Below, piece by piece: positions 1 through 9,867 of a stretch of 64,000 nucleotides of DNA. A model generated the notes under the pieces. That model was given only the letters and a program-made list of their open reading frames with translations. It had not been told where the DNA came from and made no database searches. A program made the translations under genes and the position numbers. The DNA lies in assembly GCF_000143535.2 (NCBI RefSeq), contig NC_037312.1, positions 1,488,001 through 1,552,000 of the forward strand. The letters are read 5' to 3'. Origin of the DNA: Botrytis cinerea B05.10 (taxonomy: Eukaryota > Ascomycota > Leotiomycetes > Helotiales > Sclerotiniaceae). Position 1 is the stretch's first letter. Every line of letters starts with the position of its first letter.

Positions 1-298
1 ATTTCACCCACAATAATCTGACGAAAGGCTGCCGGGTAATGCCAAGAAGGCGCAGGGAAGCAGACTGCACGTAGTTAGTCTGGGACCGATTTTAGTCCTG
101 GTCTGATCTTGAGAGGGGGAGAGACGAACCCACCTGGAAAAGCTTCCCGTTCTTTAACCAATCCTTCATCGTCTTCAACCAACAGTCCGGATTATCGTGG
201 TTAAATGCAGCGATCTCTATGTCTGTTCCAGACCTGGAAAAGGGACTTTGACGGAATGAATTACTGTAAATGAAGAACACCAGACCCACATCTATCAT
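1..298 (-). CDS. 5' part of an unrecognised gene, cut by the left edge
   Basis: The ATG is at 298. Exon 1 (134-298) gives 55 residues, and the intron 65-133 has a GTGGGT donor, a CTAAC branch site and a GTGCAG acceptor. Exon 2 (1-64) stays open to the window edge in the same phase. The N-terminus is hydrophobic (GLVFFIY), followed by a Trp/Lys-rich stretch ending KNGKLFQ, and exon 2 begins SASLRLLGITRQPFVRLLW. I do not recognise the family. The gene is divergent from the membrane protein at 660, with 361 bp between the two start codons. The consistent splice signals and open frame support a real gene, but the product is only about a quarter visible at best. Confidence 0.5.
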
Positions 299-659
299 CT
301 GTCCGTTGGGTTGGCGGATAAAGTCAGAGAGATAGGTAGGTGAGGTTGGCTTTTACCTGGCTATGCTTTGCTTTTGTTTTTTCTGTTCTAGTATCTCCGT
401 GGCGCAGACCTTTTAAGTATTGCTTGCTCTCATGGTGGTATCGGTATCAACTCGACGTCTCATTATTCCATAATGATTGATGTGCCGTTCTCTGTCGATC
501 TTCTGTTACACTACTGATACGATACGAGATATCGATCCGCAGACAATTTGCAAGATACATTCAAAATTGTAAACAAAAAGCAAAAAAAGAGAGAACGGGC
601 AGAACGAGGAGAAATTTAGATTCACGACTAACACTTGAAACAATCCACATTCACTCAAG
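299..659. promoter_or_regulatory. Shared intergenic region between two divergent genes
   Basis: This 361-bp gap separates the start codons of the left-edge gene and the membrane protein gene. It must hold both 5' leaders and promoters. I see no distinctive operator or repeat; a short A-rich leader precedes the ATG at 660. Confidence 0.4.
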
Positions 660-3600
660 ATGACTGCCAGTCCGGCTGAGCGAAAAAGTATATTGAAATC
701 AAGGGACATTGATCTTTCAGACACCACCACCGCCGTCGCATCTTCTTCGGTATCAACCAGTCCACCGAAATTGACCCATCAAAGACACGGATATCGCAGG
801 ATGGACTCCCAAGGTTCGGTTCAATTTTCTCCAAATCTCGAAAATGTTCAAGAAACTGCTCCTTACTCTACAATTCCCTTGATAGTCGAGGGCGAATCGT
901 CTGAATCCGCGAACATGTCTGAAGGATTAGGAATATCTCGAATGCCTACCTCTGGAAGTCGCAAATCGCCCAGTCCGCCCAGTCCCTCGAGCGGATTTTA
1001 TAGCCCGCCAATCGGGCCTGCATCTATGATGACCTCTCCAGCAACTTCGACAAATCGTTTGCTGGCATCTCCAACCTGGACGGAACACAATACATACGGT
1101 GGAGGGGGGGATTTTTTGGACGTGGATCAAGGGCAAAGACGCAACAACGAGTCTCTGGATGAACAAGACATTTCTAGAGGGAGGATTTCAGCCTTCACAG
1201 AAAGTCTGGACCAGGCTTTTGACACTCCGAATATCTCGAGACTGAGCAGTATCCATGAAGACCACGACCACAACGAGAAACACATTGGATGTGGGTGTGC
1301 AGCGAACAATGACATTCATTCGCATGTCAGAAGTTGGACCTCAGTATCTGTTTTATGCCTCTGCATATATTCAACCATATTTTCAGGCATTTGGTTTTTC
1401 ATAGCTGTCCTGCGGCCGCGGTATGGTGAACATATTAAAACCAACGGTTCGTTGACGCCGTCAACTGCTTCAATTTTGTTTGCTGGCTTTGCGAAAACTA
1501 TTGAGTTGTCTTTCGTCACTATATTTGTTAATTTCCTCGGCCAAGTCTTAAGTCGGAGGTCTCTTGTTAGGAATTCTGATGGTATCACTGTTGCAGAGTT
1601 GACAATGCGAACTTGGGTAGGTTTGCTTTTTACTTTATCTGATGTTGTGTCTCTACCTTGAAGCTTTGCTATTTTAATCTTGTGGAATGCTCGTTTGATA
1701 TTAACTGCCACTTTTAGGTCATCCAACCAGGATTCATGATCACAAACCCTAAAATTTTGCGCAGAGCCGCATGGTCAATCTTGGGAGCAATCACATTGAC
1801 GGCAGCCTTTGTAGCTATGTTCTATACCACGGCATCAGATGCCATCGTTAGTCCTAGTCTCCAATTTGGCAAGTGGGAACATGCAGTAATGAAAGGATTG
1901 GTTAAAACAAGCTATGGAAATCCTGTTTACGTCGCACAGAATTGCGAAACTCCAATCTCGAAAGAAATGGATTCGCAATACTCCGCTTCCACCTGTGTGG
2001 ATATCGATCACGCTGGAGAAGGTGTGTGAATCATCAAGCAGGCTATTTTTGGAATATGCTAATTTCTCAGCCTATCATAATTTTCTCGAGTATGTTCGTA
2101 CTTGGGCCGATATTGCTGCTGATGGAGGAAAAGGTAACTCATCTAAGCTGGCAACCCGCCCAAATGTGACAGCCAATCTTTATGACAATACTACCGTCAA
2201 AGCATCATGGATTCGTACCGATACCAGCGATATGGCTGCCAGTTATGAAAAGTACAAACGTGTTGTCAACAACGTTACTCTTGCTATGCCGCACACTGGT
2301 GTTATTTCCGCTGCGACTGATCCAATTAATGGCATCTTACAGCCTTCTGATCTTGAAGGTGTAGGAGAATACAAAGTTAGGGCATCGGTAGTGAGCCCTA
2401 CTATCAATGTTTTATGTGTCAATATGAATAAAACGGAACTCTCGCCAATCATTTATGTCGACTGGCCTAATGCAATCACAACTAACTCTACGAATGTTCC
2501 GGGCCAGAAAATGGCTTGGGGTGGCTACACATCGGAGATCAATTTGCAGCCAGGCCAGGAGTATCTCAATAGCACTGCGGTGGACGATATATTTGGTTGG
2601 GGTGTAGATGGAAAACAACCTCCAGTGTTCCCAATGGTAAACTTACATTGTATAACTATGTGTGTCTATATCGGCTAACCGTCATAGTTGCCTATTGACT
2701 ACAATACTATTGCCAATATATCGGTGTGGATGAGCGACTATATATACATTCTTGCAAAATCCAATGCCACATCCGACTATACTGTATGCGAAATGAGTAA
2801 GTACTCTTCAATTCTTGTTACTTCAATTCTTTATCCCCGTGGCCCAATTTTCGAATTCAAGTCGAGCCCTTAGCAAATACACAATCTTGTGAGCAGGTGA
2901 AGATTGCGATGGCCGAAATGCTAACAATCGTTTACTAGGCTCCTTCCTTGCAACTGACTGTAGCACGCAATATTCAGCTTCTGGAACAGGTGGAATTTTG
3001 GAAAACACTTGCGAAGATCCCAACGATGGGATCGCTTATGACAAATCCTACGACCCACCACCACCCCCTCCAGGTCGACAACAAGATTTCCGAAACATCA
3101 TTTCGGAATGGGCACTTACATTGTCTCTTAACACCGGCATTTCAAATGACAATGCTTCTATTTCTCGATTGCTTACACAGTTCATCACGACAGCTCCTAG
3201 TCTGAACACTACATTACCCAGTCTTGCAGAAGCCCTCGCTTCACTATCTGGCTGTACCTTATTAATCAGTGCTGAGGGCGCAACCTACAGACATTATATG
3301 GGGTACAACGCTACAAATGAAATCGTAGATCCCGGCGTCTACGAACCATTCAACGCATCAATCTCTAGTCAATCCTACACCTCCGGTCCGGCTGTTCACT
3401 GGCAAAATATGTTCTATGTCGTTCTTCTCCTCGTGTTCCTCACCAATATCTTCTGTCTCGGTTATTTTATCCGCCAACGCGGTCTCGTCACCGATTTCAC
3501 CGAAACACAAAATTTGTTCGCTTTGGCGGTTAATAGTCCTCCTTCTCAACGCTTAGGCGGAAGTTGTGGGGCTGGTCCACAAGGTGATCAGTTGAATGTT

Positions 3601-3783
3601 GATTTCCACGTCCATCATGAAGAAAATTCAAGTCACTTCTATCTGAAGGAGGGGAGCAGTAGCAGCGTTTTTGAACCTTCGAGTTTTGAGCTGAAAAGCA
3701 GGACAGGCTCAGTTATGAAGCTAAAATCGAGAACGGCGAGCAGCTATAGTATGTTAAGCAATAAACGGAGGAGTATTTTGTGA
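660..3783 (+). CDS. Large fungal multi-pass membrane protein with glycosylated ectodomain
   Basis: Five exons (660-1616, 1718-2021, 2071-2636, 2688-2796, 2939-3783) encode 926 residues. Introns are 101, 49, 51 and 142 nt, with GTAGGT, GTGTGT, GTAAAC and GTAAGT donors. Residues 1-225 are Ser/Pro-rich and probably cytosolic, with a His/Cys patch near 203-213. Hydrophobic segments lie at about 229-251, 271-293 and 336-357. A long ectodomain with many N-x-S/T sites and several cysteines follows. A final membrane span at about 802-823 precedes a Ser-rich tail. The junction reading RTWVIQPGFMITN is typical of a widespread uncharacterised fungal membrane family with three N-terminal spans and one C-terminal span. 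Function is unknown. A plasma-membrane or wall-sensing role would be inference only. Confidence 0.8.
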
Positions 3784-5985
3784 GTTGGGTGGATTTGGAG
3801 GCCTGAAAATGAAGGCGAGATGGGTAGAGAGTAGCTAATTGCATATGGGGAAGCGAGTGAGGGCGTTTTATATGGCCGGATTGTATATTGAGGGACTTGG
3901 AGATACCCATGATATGATGATGAACTTATGAAGTTTATTAATCGCTGCATACTAGATCCATCAAAGGTTTTGATGCCGTCAGTTTTAAAATAATTAATTA
4001 GAAAAATGAATTTTAGCCTAATTAGTGGTTTATACTATTGAAATTTTTTTAATTTTTTTGGAAACTCAGTGGGTAGGCTCTAGGTCTTTTGGTAATGAAT
4101 GCATATAGTATCTTGGAAGAGAACCTTGCTTTTATCGTAAGAAAGAACAGAAAAGAAGAGAAATTCTGAGTAGTGTTGCTTACCTATAAGAGATTGGAAT
4201 CAATAATGAATTACGAAAGAACAAAGAACTATGATAAATATCACGTGTCTATGTGGTATCTCGTCATGTTTACCTTTAATCTTAGACTAGCTTAAACTAA
4301 GCGATACTTTGACATATGAGAGATCAAAAGACCCTAGAGAGATTTCTTTCCTCTTGAGCGTTCTTATTTGGGCTCTATCGACGTGCTCTAGTACGTGGTC
4401 GTGATACGGGTGAAAGAGGAAGAGAGAGAAAGAATGAGGAAAGGAGAATGAATAAAAGAGCGAGGATATATACTCATATTTCGAGAGAGCTGGAAACCTA
4501 CAGCCTACAGCAGAAAAGTGGTGCGATTTGAGAACCTTGCTATAAACTCTATGATGGGTGGATGCATATATGGCCGGGTTTCTCTTCTCTTTGGAAGGAG
4601 AATGGCGATGGAAGTATCGGATATTGGTGGAGTGGCTCTGCTGTGGTGGGGTTGGTTTTAGAGCGGAGTCGACGCTGGAGGGGGGGGAGGTGTGGATATT
4701 TCTAGATGTGGAAACTTCGATTAGAGTAGATTTTAGAGATGCCGTGGGTGGTTTTGTTTTTGTTACGATGAGATGGGTTGGGGGATTGGTGATGGATCGA
4801 TCGATTGTGATTCATGAGAGGTTTGGGGGTGGATAAAAGGTAAGTGGATCTGTATCTATTTCCTATGATTTGGATTGGTGATGAACATTTTCCCACCAGG
4901 GGTCAAAGTTATATGACATGGAAAACTCTAGTGAGCTCGAACGAGGAGTCGCTATGGGTTCATTTTATTATTTGACAGCACGGTAATAAAGCCTCTTCAT
5001 AAGAATCTCGTATAACGATCTCGTATAAGTATCTCGCATAAGGATTTCGTATAAGGATCTCACTATTAGGATAGTCTCGTTATAAGGATAGTCTCGTTAT
5101 AAGGATAGTCTCGTTATAAGGATAGTATATTTATAAGCATAATCACTCTATAAGGATATATTTTGGATTTTAGAACTTTTAAGGTTCAAAAATGATCTAC
5201 ACCTCCAATATCTTTGCAGAGAGTTTTTACTGCACAGAATAACGTTCCCGCTATGCTCCTATTATCGTGTTTCCCTTGTGGTATCCAGAATTTGACTCAC
5301 GATATATCACTCCATTTCATGTCAAAGTGGATATGTTATTTGGAGGCAACTATTCTAGTGGTCAGTCAATACCAATCATGATGCACATCATTCTATTGAT
5401 CTCGGATAAGGAGAAAAGGCCGTTTTTCCAGAGCTCCATCAGCGGTATTCCGAATGGCTCGGCAGTTGACGTGCCTACTTAATCTTCATGTGCTGTACAC
5501 ATAATATATGGATGAAGTGGAGTATTTCTGGGGAAACGTCAATGATTGCGACATGACCAGGGTTTGCGTTGCTAGATAATCCAATTCCAGTGAGACTTTG
5601 ATTGCCTTAAGAGTCTTACACTTCAAAGCATTGCGCAGATTTCGTTCCGAAGTCCGTCGGGATTATCGGATTAAGGTGATTCAAGATCTTGTGTTGAGCT
5701 AACTCCTACCTTCAGTGACCTTGTCGTCGTTTCGTCTTTAGTATGAGGGTAATCTTCGCTTCCACCGGCGAGATGCCACTTTGCTCCGTAACGGTTGTGA
5801 ATGGAGTGTAGTGGTGTTTAGACGTGTACCTATTTAACCTGCCAACTTCCCGTTCTTCAGTACAGCAGTTCCAAGAGTTCAACAATTAGCTTCAACATAA
5901 TCAATCAAACACTTTCTCGAGATTTTTCCAGTATCTATATTCGAGCCGAATATAGTATTTTTTATCAGTCATCTCTTCGATCAAG
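3784..5985. other. Gene-poor intergenic region, 2.2 kb
   Basis: No gene is supported here. The stretch holds AT-rich sequence, a GA-rich tract near 4380-4470, a G-rich segment at 4558-4840, a composite minisatellite at 4992-5155, and the promoter of the dehydrogenase at its right end. A 71-codon frame at 5267-5482 lacks coding character. Confidence 0.6.
4992..5155. repeat. Composite minisatellite, 13-bp then 17-bp units
   Basis: Units of 13-14 bp of the form ATCTCGTATAAGG run from about 4992 to 5070 (imperfect copies at 5005, 5018, 5031, 5044 and 5057). They pass directly into 17-bp units ATAGTCTCGTTATAAGG at 5071, 5088 and 5105, with two decayed copies at 5122 and 5139. Both unit types share the TCGTATAAGG/TCGTTATAAGG core, so the longer unit probably arose from the shorter one. 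Confidence 0.85.
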
Positions 5986-7146
5986 ATGTCTCTCGATTCA
6001 CTATTCACCCCTGAGAGTGGTAAGATACCAACAATCTCATAACAAGTTTAAGATAACTGATCTCTTTCAACCCTAGGTAACAATTTTACAAAGATAACCT
6101 ACCATGATACCTACTCCCCAATTACTCCTGATACTTCCACTCCAACTCATAGTGGCAAAGTAGTTTTTGTAAGCGGAGCATCGAAAGGGATTGGTCTTGA
6201 AGCCGCCATCTCATACGTCAAATCCGGTGTATCTGGTATTGTTATCAGCGGACGGTCTTCCTTGGCTTCTGTGGAAAGAGAAATCGAGGAAGTTTGTAAA
6301 TCAGCAAATATTCCCGTTCCAAAAATTCTTGCTTTGAAGCTTGATATACTTGATTATGCAAGCGTCACAGAAGCTGCTAAATCCATCGAGACAACTTTCG
6401 GTCGATTGGATATTCTCATTAATAATGCAGCGTACTTTTCTGATGTAGAGAATTTGGCGGAAGGAGACAAAGATGAATGGTGGATGGGGTTTGAAGTTAA
6501 CATCAGAGGATTGTACTGGGTTACGAAGAGTTTATTGCCATTGTTACTAAAGACAGATGGTGGCGATAAAACTATTGTGAATGTGACGAGTATAGCGTCT
6601 TTACTCGTATCCCCTGGAATGAGTTCGTATCAGATATCGAAATTCGCGTTGGCGAGATTCACAGAATCATTAACTGTTGAGTATGGGGATCAAGGTTGTG
6701 AGTTACAGTTCTCTGTCTCCTTTATTCGTGTGACTAAGTATTAGAATGGTATACTAATGTTCAATATTCTAGTACTTGCATATTCCATTCATCCTGGAAG
6801 TGTGCCAACTGACCTGGCGCAAGGATTGCCGGAAGATTTCAAAGGATGTAAGATATGCTGGTTTTCATTTATTCTCTTTCAAAGGAGTGTTCGATTGAAC
6901 TGTGCAGTATTGGTTGCATAGACTGTCTACAGCTTCAGCTTTTCAAGGAGCTTCGCTAATTCGCATCCAATAGTACTCATAGACACCCCACAGCTTCCCG
7001 CCGACACGCTCACATATTTGACGTCTCAAAGGAGAGGATGGCTCGCTAGTAGGTACCTCAGTTGTAACTGGGACATGAACGAAATCATGAGCCGAGAGAA
7101 AGAGATAGTTGATGGAGATAAGTTGAAATTCCAGATGAAGTTTTAA
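5986..7146 (+). CDS. Short-chain dehydrogenase/reductase (classical SDR)
   Basis: Four exons (5986-6019, 6077-6697, 6773-6847, 6974-7146) encode 300 residues. This is the classical SDR Rossmann fold: an NAD(P) glycine motif SGASKGIG at about 44-51, NNAA at 127-130 (in place of NNAG), catalytic Ser at about 183, and YQISK with Tyr196 and Lys200. The tail after the HPG segment (THE SIHPGSVPTD region) matches the usual SDR C-terminal lobe. The first exon is only 34 nt and the last exon restores a typical fungal SDR end (LIDTPQLPADTLTYL). Substrate is not predictable. Many fungal relatives are annotated as generic oxidoreductases of secondary metabolism, but no biosynthetic cluster is visible around it. 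Confidence 0.88.
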
Positions 7147-8149
7147 GGTTGGAGAGATGCGAGAACGGACAGGACTCTGGTTCTGGTGGTTTATTAGTGT
7201 ATTCGTACTATTTATTATGTCATGAGTGTTTAGTTCTGTTTGCATGAATGAGGAAGAGCTTCAAAGGCGTCTTTATTGCGTATCCCGATATTCTCTCTAT
7301 GCATGTGTGGGTGGTCGATGAATTCCATGCTGTGCCATTGTAATGGAAACCATTCAGATGTGGTGATACAATTTCCTGCATCTGTTACTGTGGTCGCTCA
7401 ATTACTCTTGACTGATGCTTGCATTCTGGAAACTGTGAAATATTTGCAGTGACTGGTCGAGACGCCGCTCCAGGCACGTGGTCGCTTCTTCCTATTCATA
7501 CACCCTTCGCACCCGACGAGATAGTCCGAGAAGGAAGGAACATTCAACATCACGATGGCACCAAGACCATTTTATTTTGTTTCTTCTCCTTAGCACTACA
7601 ACACAATCTTGCTACTTACAGAACAATACAACTTGCTCTCAAAATTGCTACACTTCGTTTCGCATCACTTCGCATTCCTTTTCTTACTTTACTATCAAAT
7701 TGAGTCCATCATCTCTTGTTTTAAATAGTCCTAGATGCACTGGGTAGCACATCAAGATATGTGTTGTAAGTTTCTCACTCTATGTATCTGATTCATGCCA
7801 TCATCTCTCGGCATGCATGCTCATATCATTTCTAACATAGTCGAACCAACAGATCCACGATTCGCAAGAAATATGGCTCCACAATCAACTGACCCAGAGA
7901 CAATGAGACTCGTAAGTCTTTCTTCCTTTGCTCTTGGCACAGGTTCTTTTTTCCTCTTCCCATCACCAACACTTGCAATGTTCGATGGAGGTCCAGAGAT
8001 TGAGGAGTTTTATCCACTCATCGATTTCAATAGACAGCAGCAAAGTTTCATTTCTTGACCTGCCATGCCAGTCAGTACTTCACATACTCAGCATAAGTAT
8101 GGAGGCTGAGTAGTCTCATCTATTGAAGTTGCATTTAGATACCTTCAAT
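7147..8149. other. Intergenic region with a possible short upstream exon
   Basis: No independent gene is visible. An ATG at 7873 starts 13 codons (MAPQSTDPETMRL) ending at a good GTAAGT donor at 7912. A TAG acceptor at 8111-8113 would join it in frame to the following gene, but the acceptor has no pyrimidine tract, so this exon is only a possibility. Confidence 0.35.
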
Positions 8150-9106
8150 ATGGATACAAGTGTGAGCGCTAAGAAGTATCGTCTCATCTCTTTGCATCAT
8201 TTATCACCTTCTTCAATCCCAATACCTATTTCCACACTAAGGGATTTGACTGTATCTAATCCGTTACAGAAGTCAGCATTTGAAGAAATAAATCAACAAC
8301 AGGAGCCTCCCTTCATCAGATTTTACCGCTGGTACGTTCTTCACAGCATTCACAAGCGTGCTTTCAAGAACGGCATCTTTCGAGAATCCATCCCCTGGGT
8401 CCTCTCCGGCGACTCCGCATGGAGCATCGAAAAAATCCTCTTCAAACTTTGCGATTCACCCGAAGTTACTGATGAGGAAAGAGATACCATTTGCAAATTC
8501 CTCAGCAAATATCATCAACAAGTCCTCGAGCAAAATAGCAATGGTGCTCCTTCCACGGGCCTAGGAATCAAGACGATCGCAGAATGGGAGCATATTAAGC
8601 GATTGTTTGATTTGAACGACCCCAATCATATGGCTGGAAAGTCGTGGGCCAATGATCCACAGCTTCACACTGACTGGGCTATTTCTTGCGAATCAAGTCG
8701 TCGCGAGGAAGAGGCTACCATGGCCGCCTACCTCCGCCGTGAGCAACAGAGTGCTCGTGTCAATACCCCTATTCGTTCCAATAAACAAGTCATCGATCTT
8801 ACCAACAACTTATTTGAGCAACCTTCTGCTCCTGAAGGCAAGTCCTTAGAAGTCAACTTCCCACTGCGTAGCAAGAAATCTGCAGATATGGGCGCGTCCA
8901 AGCCCACACTTTCTAGAAAAGGCTCAGCAAAGGTCCAGAGAGAGATTTATGAGAGAGAGATGGCCATGAAGTTGCAATGTGAGATGGAGAGAAAAAAGAG
9001 AGTTGTTTCTGGAACGGCGAGTGGTTCAACCAGTCCAACTAAGAAGATCAGAGCAGAGGTCGTTGACTTGCTCTTGGACGAATTGGACTTGAGTGATGGT
9101 ATGTAG
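8150..9106 (+). CDS. Hypothetical protein, 318 residues
   Basis: The first ATG in this frame is at 8150, giving 318 residues. A more upstream start through an exon at 7873-7911 is possible. The N-terminal half is folded-looking and Trp-rich (RFYRWYVLHSIHKRAF, IPWVLSGDSAWSIEKILFKL). The C-terminal half is charged and coiled-coil-like (QREIYEREMAMKLQCEMERKK), with a Ser-rich basic stretch and an acidic end. At the 3' end a GTATGT donor lies at 9099 and an acceptor at 9144-9145. Splicing that 47-nt intron would change the last residue from Met to Tyr, with a stop at 9151-9153. No family recognised. Confidence 0.6.
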   Translation: MDTSVSAKKYRLISLHHLSPSSIPIPISTLRDLTVSNPLQKSAFEEINQQQEPPFIRFYRWYVLHSIHKRAFKNGIFRESIPWVLSGDSAWSIEKILFKLCDSPEVTDEERDTICKFLSKYHQQVLEQNSNGAPSTGLGIKTIAEWEHIKRLFDLNDPNHMAGKSWANDPQLHTDWAISCESSRREEEATMAAYLRREQQSARVNTPIRSNKQVIDLTNNLFEQPSAPEGKSLEVNFPLRSKKSADMGASKPTLSRKGSAKVQREIYEREMAMKLQCEMERKKRVVSGTASGSTSPTKKIRAEVVDLLLDELDLSDGM

Positions 9107-9867
9107 GTCTTCATAACTCAATGGGTCTGATGCTAATTTAACTAGGTTATTGATTATGAGTTCGAGGTTGGTTTGGGAAGTGAAGTGTAGTACACGGTTA
9201 TGTGGGGACGGAAGAGGAATTGGGTCTTTTAGGGGAAATAGGTTTATGACATGGACGGGGTTTATCACAGGCATTCAGTCTCGTCGAAGGGTTTGATTCA
9301 ATGAGATGTCAGAGTTGTAAACAAAGATTATTGATTAGATTAATTTTATCTGGTTGCTTGAAACGGTATCTCGATGCCTATTTTTGATTGAGGCGATCAA
9401 AAAGTTTGATATTATGTGGTAGTGATCAGAGATCTGAAGATTCGGCATTAAATATGATGGAGAAATAATGATATCCGTATCTCTTATTCTTCTCACTGGC
9501 CCAGTTCAATTGTGCAAAGTAAAAGCCTTGGTATCATTTCGCGTTGTAAACTAAATCTTCATACATAATTGGTATCCAACCCAACCCCATTCAATCTAAT
9601 CATGAATGCATTCATTCGTCTGTTCATTGTTCATTGCTCATCATTCGTCTACGCATCTGTTCATAACACCTAAGTTCGTATCGTCATCGTCTCGCGATTT
9701 TCCCGTAATTCCGTATTCATCTCGCTCGTGTCTAGCCAGCCGGCGCAATTTTCAACACAAACATCGCAGAGAAATTTGATCAGATCCAATCTCTCATGAT
9801 TTCGACTTGCACCGAGTGCCGTTCACCAACTCATCGCCGACCCAAATTTGAATTATTTTGCGTCACT
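9107..9867. other. Convergent intergenic region
   Basis: This region lies between two convergent genes. It holds the alternative last few codons of the upstream gene (9146-9153) and then pyrimidine-rich sequence. Nothing else is supported. Confidence 0.5.
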
